Below, one piece after another: positions 35,715-43,915 of a DNA stretch of 64,000 nucleotides. A program made the translations under genes and the position numbers. Source of the DNA: Nocardioides bruguierae (lineage in GTDB: Bacteria > Actinomycetota > Actinomycetes > Propionibacteriales > Nocardioidaceae). The stretch is from contig NZ_JAMOIL010000010.1 in assembly GCF_023656415.1 (NCBI RefSeq), positions 1 to 64,000 on the forward strand, read 5' to 3'. The notes below the pieces were generated by a model. The model was given only the letters and a program-made list of their open reading frames with translations. It ran no database searches and was not told the DNA's origin. The stretch's first letter is position 1, and every line of letters begins with the position of its first letter.

Positions 35715-36581
35715 TCAGGCGACCTCGCCCAGCGCCTGGCGCAGCTGCACGAGCAGCTTCTGCAGGAGACGGGAGACCTGGACCTGGGACATGCCGAGCT
35801 GCTCGGCGATCTCGCGCTGCGAGAGCTCGTCGGCGAACCGCAGGCGCAGCACGTCGCGCTCGCGGGTGCCGAGGGTCTTGAGCAGCGGCGCCAGGAGCAG
35901 GCGAGCCTCGCACTGCTCGGCGGACCGGTCGTCCGGCACCGCCACGTCGCGCGGCGCGGAGTCCTCGGTGACGGGCGCGTCGATGGAGAGCAGCGAGTAG
36001 AAGGAGCGAGCGGCGAGCGCCTCGCGCACGGTGTCGACGGACTCCTCGACCTCGGCGGCGAGGCCGGCGACGGCCTTCTCGTCCAGCTTCTCGAAGGAGG
36101 CCTGGGCCCGCAGGATGCGGGAGTGGGCACGCTGCACGTCGCGCGGCGGCCGGATCGTCCAGCCGTGGTCGCGGAAGTGGCGGCGGATCTCGCCGGTGAT
36201 CGAGGGCACCGCGTAGGCCAGGAGGTCGCGGCCCTGCTCGGGCTCGAAGGAGCGGACGACCCGCACCAGCGCGAGGTAGGCGACCTGGGTGAGGTCCTCG
36301 ATCGGGACGCCCTTGCGGGCGTAGCGGCGGGCGACAGCCTCGGCCACCCGCATGTTCAGCTCCACGACGCGGTCGAGCATCTGCTGACACTCGGCGTCGG
36401 AGCCGGCCGCGGCGGCCTGCTCGAGGAGGTGCTGGGTGAAGGCGGCGCGGTCGGCGTCACTGAGGCGACGGGCACGCGTGGCGTCGAGGTCGATGACCTC
36501 GGCACCCGCGTGTGCCACGACCTCGGTGCGGGGGCTGGTGCTGGGCACCGACTCCGGCGCGGAAGAGGCGGTCATGCTCAC
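35715..36581 (-). CDS. RNA polymerase sigma factor, SigB/SigF/SigG subfamily
   Basis: 288 residues with regions 2 (EAVARRYARKGVPIEDLTQVAYLALVRVVRSFEP), 3 (RPPRDVQRAHSRILRAQAS) and 4 (LGTRERDVLRLRFADELSQREIAEQLGMSQVQVSRLLQKLL), and no region 1.1. This is the group 3 stress/sporulation type (SigF/SigB), usually controlled by an anti-sigma kinase; none lies in the window. GTG 36581 has AGGAG six bases upstream. It is divergent from the MarR-GNAT gene. Confidence 0.92.
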   Translation of the reverse strand: MSMTASSAPESVPSTSPRTEVVAHAGAEVIDLDATRARRLSDADRAAFTQHLLEQAAAAGSDAECQQMLDRVVELNMRVAEAVARRYARKGVPIEDLTQVAYLALVRVVRSFEPEQGRDLLAYAVPSITGEIRRHFRDHGWTIRPPRDVQRAHSRILRAQASFEKLDEKAVAGLAAEVEESVDTVREALAARSFYSLLSIDAPVTEDSAPRDVAVPDDRSAEQCEARLLLAPLLKTLGTRERDVLRLRFADELSQREIAEQLGMSQVQVSRLLQKLLVQLRQALGEVA

Positions 36582-36711
36582 GGCTGGCTCCTGGTCGTAC
36601 GGGGTGGGTCACGCTGTCAGGAGGCTTATTGACCGTCGACAAACCTTCTACACCTCTCTCACCCCTTTGGGGTGCTCAGGTCTGGACCGGGCCGGCCACG
36701 CCGACGCAGGC

Positions 36712-36747
36712 TTGGCGGCGGCCATTTATCTGACTAAGGTCAGAGAT
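36712..36747 (+). promoter_or_regulatory. leaderless promoter with overlapping MarR-type operator
   Basis: -35 TTGGCG (36712-36717), 17 bases, -10 TAAGGT (36735-36740), then 7 bases to ATG 36748. A perfect palindrome with TCTGAC (36729-36734) and GTCAGA (36739-36744) arms covers the -10 box, as expected for autorepression by the encoded MarR domain. Confidence 0.65.
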
Positions 36748-37647
36748 ATGCAGGACGACGTCGCCACCCTCCGCCGCTTCAATCTCGCCTGGTCCCAGCG
36801 CACCGGCGTGCTCGAGCACTCCTTCCTCGGCCTGGGCCGCCCGCTGGCCGCCTCCCGCCTGCTGCTCGAGGTCGGCTCCTCCCCCGACGGCGCGAGCGTG
36901 CTCGACCTGCGCACCCGCCTCGGCCTCGACTCCGGCTACCTGTCCCGGCTGCTGCGCCGCCTCGAGCGCGAGGGACTCGTCCTCACCGAGCCCGACCCCG
37001 CGGACCAGCGCCGCCGGGTCGCCTCCCTGACCGAGGACGGGCGCCGCGAGCTGCGCGAGATCGACCGACGCTCGGACGCGCTCGCCTCCTCCCTGCTCAT
37101 GCCCCTGACCGAGAGCCAGCGCGCGCGGCTCGCCGAGGCGCTGCGCACCGCCGAGCTGCTGGTGCGGGCCGCGACCCTCGAGATCGGCGAGCACCCGCAC
37201 GACGACCCGCGCGTGCTCGCCGCCGTCGGCCGCTACGTGGACGAGGTGGCCGACCGGTTCTCCGACCTCGACGGGGGCTTCAACAGCCCCGGCGCGCTGG
37301 TGGACCCCGGCGGCCGCTACCTGCTGGCGCTCAGCGACGGCGTCGTGGTCGGGGTCGGCGGCATCCGCCCCACCCCGATGCCGGACGGCTCCGTGGCCGC
37401 CGAGGTCAAGCGCATGTGGGTGGACCCGAGCTGGCGCGGCAGCGGCCTGGGCCGCCGGCTCCTCGAGGCGCTGGAGCAGCTGGCCGCGAGCGACGGCCAC
37501 CCCGCCGTCGTCCTGGACACCAACCGGGTGCTCGGCGAGGCGCTCTCCCTCTACACGCGCACCGGGTACGTGGAGGTGCCTCGCTACAACGACAACCCCC
37601 ACGCCGACGCCTGGTTCCGCAAGGCCCTCTCCCCCGCGGCGGGCTGA
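36748..37647 (+). CDS. MarR-GNAT fusion: winged-helix regulator with N-acetyltransferase domain
   Basis: 299 residues. An N-terminal MarR domain (about 1-140: LLLEVGSSPDGASVLDLRTRLGLDSGYLSRLLRRLEREGLV, wing EPDPADQRRRVASLTEDG) is fused to a GNAT domain (about 150-299). The GNAT part has an acetyl-CoA loop, RGSGLGRRLLEAL, and VKRMWVDPSWRG. It may both acetylate a small molecule and sense it. No Shine-Dalgarno is present; the promoter places the transcript start at or next to the ATG. The downstream FAD enzyme begins 22 bases later. Confidence 0.9.
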   Translation: MQDDVATLRRFNLAWSQRTGVLEHSFLGLGRPLAASRLLLEVGSSPDGASVLDLRTRLGLDSGYLSRLLRRLEREGLVLTEPDPADQRRRVASLTEDGRRELREIDRRSDALASSLLMPLTESQRARLAEALRTAELLVRAATLEIGEHPHDDPRVLAAVGRYVDEVADRFSDLDGGFNSPGALVDPGGRYLLALSDGVVVGVGGIRPTPMPDGSVAAEVKRMWVDPSWRGSGLGRRLLEALEQLAASDGHPAVVLDTNRVLGEALSLYTRTGYVEVPRYNDNPHADAWFRKALSPAAG

Positions 37648-37668
37648 GCACGGGTTACGTTGACGGGC

Positions 37669-39255
37669 GTGAGCACCGTTGCCGCGTCCCGTGACCGCTA
37701 CGACGTCGTGGTCGTCGGAGGCGGCCACAACGGCCTGACCTCCGCCGCCCTCCTGGCCCGGGCGGGCCTGTCGGTGCTGGTGCTGGAGCGGCTCGGCCGC
37801 ACCGGCGGTGCCGCGGTCTCGGCCCCGGCGTTCACCGGGCACGACGTGCGGCTCTCCCGCTACTCCTACCTGGTCTCCCTCATGCCCGAGGCGCTGATGG
37901 CGGACCTCGACCTGGCCGTCGACCTGCGCTCGCGGCGCACCGCGTCGTTCACGCCGACCCTGCGAGGCGGCGTGCCCAGCGGGCTGCACGTGCACCGCCC
38001 GGAGGACGAGCGCACCGCCGCGTCCTTCGCCGCGCTGACCGGCGGCACCGAGGAGTACGCGGCCTGGCAGTCCTTCTACGGCGACGTCGAGCGGTTCGCC
38101 GCCGGGCTCGCCCCGACGTTCCTCCGGCCGCTGCCGAGCGAGGCGGACGCGGCGGCGCTGGCGGACCCGCAGATCTGGACCGACCTCGTGCAGCGGCCGC
38201 TCGGCGAGGCCGTCGAGCGCCGCTTCACCGACGACACCGTGCGCGGGGTCGTCGGCACCGACGCACTGATCGGCACCTTCGCCTCCCTGCACGACCCGTC
38301 GCTGGCCCAGAACCGCTGCTTCCTCTACCACCTGGTCGGCAACGGCACGGGCGAGTGGCGCGTGCCCGTCGGCGGCATGGGCGCGGTCACCGACGCACTG
38401 CTGCGAGCCGCGACCGGCGCCGGGGCGGAGGTGCTCACCGGCGCCGGCGTCAGCGCCGTGCGTCCGGGTGCCGACGAGGTCGAGGTCGCGTGGGACGACG
38501 AGGCCGGGCACCACGCCGTGCGCGCCGGCCACCTGCTCTCGGGCGTCGCCCCCTGGGTGCTGCGCATCCTGCTGGGCGAGGAGGCGGACGAGGCGACCAA
38601 GCCCGCCGGCTCGCAGCTGAAGATCAACCTGCTGCTGGAGCGTCTGCCGCGGCTCCGCTCGGGCGCCGACCCCCGCGAGGCGTTCGCCGGCACCCTGCAC
38701 ATCGCCGAGGACCACTCCCAGATCGAGCGTGCCTACCACCAGGCGGCCGAGGGCGTCCTGCCCGACGTGCTGCCGGGCGAGGTCTACTGCCACTCGCTCA
38801 CCGACCCCTCCATCCTCGGCTCGGCGCCCGAGGGCTGGCACACGATGACCTACTTCGGGCTCCACACCCCGGCCGCCCTCTTCGCCGACCCCGCCACGCG
38901 CGCCGAGCGCAAGGACGAGGCGGTGCGGCGCGCGATCGCCGCCCTGGACGAGCACCTCGAGGAGCCGCTGCTGTCCTGCGTGGCCACGGACGCCGACGGC
39001 CGCCCCTGCGTCGAGGCCAAGGTCCCGCAGGACGTCGAGGCCGACCTCGCCATGCCGGGCGGCCACATCTTCCACGGCGACCTGGAGTGGCCGTGGGCCC
39101 CGGGGCGGGCTCTGCTCGACACCCCGGCGCGACGCTGGGGCGTGCAGACCGACCACGAGCGCGTGCTGCTGTGCGGCTCCGGCGCCCGTCGCGGCGGGGC
39201 CGTCTCGGGCATCGGCGGCCACAACGCGGCACAGGCCGTGCTGGAAGCGCGCTGA
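37669..39255 (+). CDS. phytoene desaturase-like FAD-dependent oxidoreductase
   Basis: 528 residues of the CrtI/PYROXD2-like amine-oxidase superfamily. A Rossmann dinucleotide-binding motif (DVVVVGGGHNGLTSAALLARAG, about 14-35, followed by VLVLERLGRTGGAA) and a C-terminal FAD-closing segment (LLCGSGARRGGAVSGIGGHNAAQAVL) are clear. The substrate is unknown; no carotenoid genes are adjacent. GTG 37669 is chosen because TTACGT ends 8 bases upstream; TTG 37660 is an alternative. Confidence 0.88.
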   Translation: MSTVAASRDRYDVVVVGGGHNGLTSAALLARAGLSVLVLERLGRTGGAAVSAPAFTGHDVRLSRYSYLVSLMPEALMADLDLAVDLRSRRTASFTPTLRGGVPSGLHVHRPEDERTAASFAALTGGTEEYAAWQSFYGDVERFAAGLAPTFLRPLPSEADAAALADPQIWTDLVQRPLGEAVERRFTDDTVRGVVGTDALIGTFASLHDPSLAQNRCFLYHLVGNGTGEWRVPVGGMGAVTDALLRAATGAGAEVLTGAGVSAVRPGADEVEVAWDDEAGHHAVRAGHLLSGVAPWVLRILLGEEADEATKPAGSQLKINLLLERLPRLRSGADPREAFAGTLHIAEDHSQIERAYHQAAEGVLPDVLPGEVYCHSLTDPSILGSAPEGWHTMTYFGLHTPAALFADPATRAERKDEAVRRAIAALDEHLEEPLLSCVATDADGRPCVEAKVPQDVEADLAMPGGHIFHGDLEWPWAPGRALLDTPARRWGVQTDHERVLLCGSGARRGGAVSGIGGHNAAQAVLEAR

Positions 39256-39298
39256 CCTGGCCTTTCACCCGGACGACCCGGACGGGTGGCTCGCGATT

Positions 39299-39327
39299 TT
39301 CGCGGTCCGGTCATCCGCTGGTAATGT
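39299..39327 (+). promoter_or_regulatory. tRNA-Lys promoter
   Basis: -35 TTCGCG (39299-39304), 17 bases, -10 TAATGT (39322-39327), 44 bases before the tRNA. Confidence 0.55.
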
Positions 39328-39370
39328 TCTTCTCGTTGCAGCGCGGGGCGCAAGCCCAGCAAAGCAACGG

Positions 39371-39443
<73 letters not shown>

Positions 39444-39448
39444 CAGAA

Positions 39449-39480
39449 CGAAGGGCCAGGACGATCGTCCTGGCCCTTCG
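39449..39480. terminator. palindromic terminator after tRNA-Lys
   Basis: Perfect 32-base palindrome (16-base arms, outer CGAAGGGCC, inner AGGACGA) followed by GCGTTTT. It lies between tRNA-Lys and the convergent HxlR gene. Confidence 0.85.
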
Positions 39481-39518
39481 GCGTTTTCGCACGATCCCGC
39501 TCGGTCAGGATCTCCGCG

Positions 39519-39869
39519 TCAGCCGTCGCGCTGCGGCAGGTGGTCCCGGCTCCAGTCGGTGAGGGCGGCCAGCGCGGGGGCGAGCCCCTCCCCCGCCTCG
39601 GTCAGCGCGTAGGTGACGCGGGTGGGCGGCCCGGGGTCGACCGTCCGACTGACCAGCCCCGCCTCCGTGAGGCCGGCGAGCCGGTCGCTCAGCACGGAGT
39701 CGCTGATCCGCAGGGCCCGCCGCAGGTCGCTGAACCCGGCCGGCCCGTCGCTGAGCACCCCGAGCAGGAGGCCGTTCCACCGCTTGCCGAGGAAGGTCAT
39801 GGCCCGGGCGAGCGCCCCGTCGCACGCGCGCGGGTCGTGTGCCGTCGTGGGCACGCGGGGCGCGGTCAT
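39519..39869 (-). CDS. HxlR family transcriptional regulator
   Basis: 116 residues with the HxlR winged helix: CDGALARAMTFLGKRWNGLLLGVLSDGPAGFSDLRRALRISDSVLSDRLAGLTEAGLV, wing TRVTYALTEAG. The conserved N-terminal Cys (DPRACDGAL) could sense thiol-reactive compounds, as in YodB/HypR. ATG 39869 lies 7 bases after TAGGAT, suggesting a leaderless mRNA. It is divergent from a RutE-like nitroreductase that it probably controls. Confidence 0.9.
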   Translation of the reverse strand: MTAPRVPTTAHDPRACDGALARAMTFLGKRWNGLLLGVLSDGPAGFSDLRRALRISDSVLSDRLAGLTEAGLVSRTVDPGPPTRVTYALTEAGEGLAPALAALTDWSRDHLPQRDG

Positions 39870-39905
39870 GCGCGTCATCCTAGCCAGGGACGCCGGCCCG
39901 GGAAT

Positions 39906-39928
39906 GTTACTTCGCAAATCGAAGTTAC
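39906..39928. promoter_or_regulatory. probable HxlR operator
   Basis: Dyad of half-sites GTTACTTCG (39906-39914) and CGAAGTTAC (39920-39928) around CAAAT, imperfect at one position. It lies in the divergent promoter region of the HxlR and nitroreductase genes. Confidence 0.55.
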
Positions 39929-39968
39929 TCGTCTCGACCTAGCCACATCGCAGGAAGAAGCACGCCCC

Positions 39969-40580
39969 ATGACCAGCACGACCGACCTCCGCCCCCTCGA
40001 CGCCCCCGGGCGCGAGCTGCTCTTCACCGAGGCCCGCACCTCCAACACCTGGTCCGACACCCCCGTCACCGACGCCCAGCTGCACGAGATCTGGGACCTC
40101 GCCCGGTGGGCACCCAGCGCCGCCAACGGCCAGCCGCTGCGGGTCACCTTCGTCCGCGACGCCGCGGGCAAGGAGCGGCTCCTCCCGCACGTCGCCGAGG
40201 GCAACCAGGCCAAGGTCAGCGCCGCCCCGGTCACCGCGATCCTCGCCTTCGACCCCGAGTTCCACGAGCACTTCCCCACCACCTTCCCGGCGCGTGGCGA
40301 GATGATGCGGGAGAACTTCGCCGGGGACGCCGGCATGCGCGCCGGGGTCGCGGACTACAACGCCGCCCTGCAGACCGGCGTCCTGCTGCTCGCCGTCCGC
40401 TCCGCCGGCCTCGCCGCCGGCCCGATGGCCGGCTTCGACCGCGCCGGTGTCGACGCTGCGTTCCACGCCGAGAACGGCTGGCGCAGCCAGCTGCTGGTCA
40501 ACATCGGGCACCCGGGCGAGGACCCGTGGTTCCCGCGGCTGCCCCGCCTGGCCGACGAGACGGTGCTGGCCTGGGCCTGA
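39969..40580 (+). CDS. nitroreductase family protein, RutE-like (malonic semialdehyde reductase type)
   Basis: A 203-residue flavin reductase resembling RutE: LLFTEARTSNTWSDTPVTDAQLHEIWDLARWAPSAANGQPLR, NFAGDAGMRAGVADYNAALQTGVLLLAVRSAGLAAGPMAGFD, and VNIGHPGEDPWFPRLPRL. The family reduces malonic semialdehyde or nitro/quinone compounds with NAD(P)H and FMN. No rut genes are nearby. With the divergent HxlR regulator, an electrophile-stress role is more likely here (inferred). ATG 39969 follows AGGAAGAAG. Confidence 0.9.
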   Translation: MTSTTDLRPLDAPGRELLFTEARTSNTWSDTPVTDAQLHEIWDLARWAPSAANGQPLRVTFVRDAAGKERLLPHVAEGNQAKVSAAPVTAILAFDPEFHEHFPTTFPARGEMMRENFAGDAGMRAGVADYNAALQTGVLLLAVRSAGLAAGPMAGFDRAGVDAAFHAENGWRSQLLVNIGHPGEDPWFPRLPRLADETVLAWA

Positions 40581-40642
40581 GCCCGCGAGGTCCGCGCGTG
40601 CCGGGTGAGCCCCGCCCGCCCGGCACGCGCGAGCGTGGACCC

Positions 40643-41065
40643 ATGGAGATCGAGCAGGCCCTGACCGCCGCGCGCGGCACCCACCAGTCCGTGCTGACCA
40701 CGCTGCGGCGCAGCAACGGCCGCCCGCAGATCTCCAACGTGGTGCACGCCGTCGACGAGCACGGCACCGTGCGCGTCTCGATCACCGCCGACCGGGCGAA
40801 GTACGCCAACCTGCGGCACACCCCGTGGGCGGCGCTGCACGTCTCGGGCGGGTCCTTCTGGGCCTACGCGGTGCTGGAGTGCGAGGCCTCGCTCTCGGAG
40901 GTGGTGGCCTCCCCCGACGACGCGGCCGCCGAGGAGTCGGTGGCCCTGTACCGCGCCATCGCCGGCGAGCACGAGGACTGGGACGAGTACCGTGCCGCCC
41001 TCGTCACCGACCGTCGGCTCGTCGTCCGGCTCACGCCCGTGCACGCCTACGGCCAGCTGGGCTGA
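40643..41065 (+). CDS. PPOX class (F420-dependent) oxidoreductase
   Basis: A 140-residue split-barrel protein of the pyridoxamine-phosphate-oxidase-like superfamily: VLTTLRRSNGRPQISNVVHAVDEHGTVRVSITADRAKYANLRHTPWAALHV, then LECEASLSEVV and LVVRLTPVHAYG. The TADRAKYANLR segment is typical of actinobacterial F420- or FMN-binding members. The substrate is unknown. It follows the nitroreductase by 62 bases and may share its transcript. Confidence 0.88.
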   Translation: MEIEQALTAARGTHQSVLTTLRRSNGRPQISNVVHAVDEHGTVRVSITADRAKYANLRHTPWAALHVSGGSFWAYAVLECEASLSEVVASPDDAAAEESVALYRAIAGEHEDWDEYRAALVTDRRLVVRLTPVHAYGQLG

Positions 41066-41103
41066 GGCGGAACACACCGCCGCCCGACGCGGTTGGGGCG
41101 GGC

Positions 41104-42156
41104 GTGACCCACCACCACGGAGAGTTCAAGGTCCCGCAGGGCAAGCTGGTCGTCGTCGACCTGGAGGTCACCGACGAGGTGATCACCGAGGCCGTCGTCT
41201 CGGGCGACTTCTTCCTCGAGCCCGACGAGGCCCTCGGCGCCATGTCGGACGCCCTGCTCGGCCGGCCGGTCGACGTGCCGCTGGGCACCCTGGCGAGCGC
41301 CGTCGAGGAGGCCGCCGGCGACGCGGTGCTGGTCGGCTTCGACGCCCGCTCCCTCGGCATGGCCGTGCTGCGCGCCCTGGGCCGGAGCACGGCCTGGCAC
41401 GACCACGACTTCACGCTGCTGGAGGCCGGGCCGCTGCACCCGCCGGCCCAGATGGCGCTGGACGAGGTGCTGCTGCGCCAGGTCGCCTCCGGCGAGCGCG
41501 GCCCGACCCTGCGCGTGTGGGAGTGGGCCTCCAACGCGGTGATCATCGGCTCGTTCCAGTCGCTCTCGAACGAGGTCGACCTCGAGGCCGCCGCCCGGCA
41601 CGACGCCACGGTCGTGCGTCGGGTCTCCGGCGGCGGCGCCATGTTCGTGGAGCCGGGCAACACCATCACGTACTCGCTCTACGTGCCCGACACCCTGGTC
41701 GCGGGCCTGAGCTTCCTCGACTCCTACGCCTTCCTGGACGCCTGGGTCGTCCGCGCGCTGCGCGGCCTGGGCGTCGAGGCGTCCTACGTGCCGGTCAACG
41801 ACATCGTCTCGCCCGCCGGCAAGATCGGCGGCGCGGCGCAGAAGCGGGCCTCGGGCGCCGTGCTGCACCACGTCACCATGAGCTACGACATGGACGCCGA
41901 CGCGATGATGGACATCCTGCGCATCGGCCGCGAGAAGCTCTCCGACAAGGGGCACACCTCCTCGGGCAAGCGGGTCGACCCGATCCGCAGCCAGACCGGC
42001 CTCACGCGGGAGAAGGTCGTCGAGGCCATGCTCGACCACTTCGAGCAGTCCTACGGCCTGGGCCGCGAGGTCCTGGACGACGGCACGCGCGCTGCGTCCG
42101 AGGCGCTGGCGGCCGAGAAGTACGTCGGTGGGGAGTGGCTCGCCCGCGTCCCGTGA
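41104..42156 (+). CDS. lipoate--protein ligase family protein with N-terminal accessory domain
   Basis: 350 residues. The first 95 or so match the small accessory domain that normally sits at the C-terminus of LplA (GEFKVPQGKLVVVDLEV, SGDFFLEPDEAL). The catalytic BPL/LplA domain follows (PAQMALDEVLLRQVASG, RRVSGGGAMFVEPGNTITYS, PVNDIVSPAGKIGGAAQKR with the Lys that contacts lipoyl-AMP). It therefore carries the domains in permuted order and probably ligates lipoate or octanoate to E2/GcvH. GTG 41104 is the first plausible start. Confidence 0.88.
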   Translation: MTHHHGEFKVPQGKLVVVDLEVTDEVITEAVVSGDFFLEPDEALGAMSDALLGRPVDVPLGTLASAVEEAAGDAVLVGFDARSLGMAVLRALGRSTAWHDHDFTLLEAGPLHPPAQMALDEVLLRQVASGERGPTLRVWEWASNAVIIGSFQSLSNEVDLEAAARHDATVVRRVSGGGAMFVEPGNTITYSLYVPDTLVAGLSFLDSYAFLDAWVVRALRGLGVEASYVPVNDIVSPAGKIGGAAQKRASGAVLHHVTMSYDMDADAMMDILRIGREKLSDKGHTSSGKRVDPIRSQTGLTREKVVEAMLDHFEQSYGLGREVLDDGTRAASEALAAEKYVGGEWLARVP

Positions 42157-42217
42157 CCGACGCGGCGACATCGGCCTGCGGGACCCTGCACTGCGGGACG
42201 CGGGCGAGCCCTTCCTG

Positions 42218-42248
42218 GTCCCCTCCCCCGTTCCCGGGGTGAGGGGAC
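42218..42248. terminator. bidirectional hairpin terminator
   Basis: Arms GTCCCCTC (42218-42225) and GAGGGGAC (42241-42248), extended by CCCC/GGGG past a bulged T. It lies between the convergent ligase and kinase genes. Confidence 0.7.
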
Positions 42249-42249
42249 G

Positions 42250-42960
42250 TCAGCCGGCGAGCGGCGGCACGACCGCCACCGGCACGACGAGGTCCGCCCG
42301 AGGGGCGGTGTCGAGCACGAGCCGGGCGTTCGGCTCGTCGACGGAGGCCACCCACGCGACGGCCTCCTCGCGGGTCTTGCCGAACCGCACGTGCCGCTCC
42401 ACCAGCCGGGCGCGCCGCTCCTCGTCGGGCACGGCGCAGAACCACACCTCGTCCATGGCCGCGCGTGCCCGCTCCCAGCCGGCACCGTCGAGCAGCAGGT
42501 AGTTGCCCTCCGTCACCGCCAGACGGCACTCCGGCTGCACCGGCACGGCCCCGGCGATCGGCTGCTCCAGCTCCCGCTCGAAGGTGGGTGCGTAGACGAC
42601 CTCGCCCTCGCGCGGGGTCCGGATGCGCTCCAGCAACGCCGCGAAGCCGTGCGCGTCGAAGGTGTCCGGGGCGCCCTTGGCGTCGCGGCGCCCGATCCGC
42701 TCCAGCTCGACGTCGGCCAGGTGGTAGCCGTCCATCGGGACGTGCGCCACCCAGCCGTCCGTGCAGCCCTCGGGCACCGGCCCGGCTGCCAGCGCGCGCA
42801 CGATCTGCACGGCGAGGGTCGACTTGCCGGCGCCGGGGGTGCCGGCCACCCCGAGGACGTGGCGGCCCGGCCGCGCCACCAGCGCGCGGGCCCGGGCCAG
42901 CAGGTCCTCGAACGTGACGTCGTCGGTGGGCAGCGCGGTCTCGGCGGTCATGGGCGTCAT
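42250..42960 (-). CDS. P-loop nucleoside/nucleotide kinase family protein (FrcK-like)
   Basis: 236 residues. P-loop GTPGAGKST at 40-48, a substrate-binding VPMDGYHLADVEL loop and the EGNYLLLDGAGWERAR motif place it with the PRK/uridine kinase-like family that includes pantothenate kinase and FrcK. It is last in the sugar-transport operon, as frcK is in the Sinorhizobium frcBCAK operon, so a sugar or sugar-derived substrate is likely (inferred). ATG 42960 follows AGGAGG by four bases. Confidence 0.88.
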   Translation of the reverse strand: MTPMTAETALPTDDVTFEDLLARARALVARPGRHVLGVAGTPGAGKSTLAVQIVRALAAGPVPEGCTDGWVAHVPMDGYHLADVELERIGRRDAKGAPDTFDAHGFAALLERIRTPREGEVVYAPTFERELEQPIAGAVPVQPECRLAVTEGNYLLLDGAGWERARAAMDEVWFCAVPDEERRARLVERHVRFGKTREEAVAWVASVDEPNARLVLDTAPRADLVVPVAVVPPLAG

Positions 42961-42998
42961 GGTGCCTCCTGCCTGTCTCTGCGTGGCTCGCCCGCCGG

Positions 42999-43868
42999 TC
43001 AGGAGCGGTGCCCGGCCGCGGTCAGGCCGGCCGAGAGGAACTGGTGGGCGTGCCCGGCCAGGTCCGCGCCGTCGTCCCAGAGGTTGCGCCACACGGCGAG
43101 GTCGGCCGAGAGGGTCGGGTGGACCACGGCGGAGGAGAACGACTCGAAGGTGATCGGGCCGTCGTAGGAGATGTCCGCCAGCGCGTGGAAGAACCCGGTG
43201 AAGTCCAGGTGCCCGGACCCGAGGTAGCCGCGGTGGTTCTCGCCGATGTGGACGTAGCCGAGGCGGTCCCCGACCTCCAGGACGGGCCGCACGAGGTCGT
43301 CCTCCTCGATGTTCATGTGGTACGTGTCCAGGTGGATGACCACGTTGTCGGCGGCGATGTCGTCGGCCAGCGCGAGCGCCTGGCGAGCGGTGTTGACCAC
43401 GTTGGTCTCGTACCGGTTGCACACCTCGAGGCCGAGGGTGACGCCGCGCGTGGCGGCCTCGGCCGCCAGGTCCTTGAGCACGCGGACGACGTTGGCCCGA
43501 CCGACCTCGCTCAGCGGAGCGCCGTACTTGCCGAGCGCCGAGTACAGGGCGCCGGTGAGGTAGCGGCCGCCGAGGCCCGAGACGACGTCGAGGGACTCGT
43601 GCAGCAGCGCCTCGCCGCGCGCCACGACGGCCGGGTCGTCGCTGGAGACGTCCGCGTCGAAGGCGAGGCCGCGCGAGCAGGCCACCTGCAGGCCGTGCTG
43701 CTCGAGCAGGGCGCGGGTGCCGGGCACGTCGAGCTGCTGCAGGTCGTGCAGGCTCAGCTCGAGCAGGTCGAAGCCGGCGGCCGCGGTCTGCTTGACCGCG
43801 AGCTCCACGGACGCGGGGGCGCTGTCGCCGACCCAGACGAGGGCGTGGACGCCGAGGGGGCTGGACAT
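42999..43868 (-). CDS. sugar phosphate isomerase/epimerase family protein (tagatose/psicose 3-epimerase-like)
   Basis: A 289-residue xylose-isomerase-like TIM barrel. Metal ligands of the ketohexose 3-epimerase type are visible: Glu148 (LEVCNRYETN), Asp181 (HLDTYHMN), His207 (VHIGENHRG) and Glu242 (TFESFSS). The family epimerises ketoses such as tagatose or psicose at C3, which suits an uptake operon for a keto-sugar. ATG 43868 follows GAGGAGAAC. It lies between kinase and ABC ATPase genes on the minus strand. Confidence 0.88.
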   Translation of the reverse strand: MSSPLGVHALVWVGDSAPASVELAVKQTAAAGFDLLELSLHDLQQLDVPGTRALLEQHGLQVACSRGLAFDADVSSDDPAVVARGEALLHESLDVVSGLGGRYLTGALYSALGKYGAPLSEVGRANVVRVLKDLAAEAATRGVTLGLEVCNRYETNVVNTARQALALADDIAADNVVIHLDTYHMNIEEDDLVRPVLEVGDRLGYVHIGENHRGYLGSGHLDFTGFFHALADISYDGPITFESFSSAVVHPTLSADLAVWRNLWDDGADLAGHAHQFLSAGLTAAGHRS

Positions 43869-43915
43869 GGCGTTCTCCTCAGAAGGGTGGTGTCGGGGTG
43901 GTGGGGCGTGGCCGG

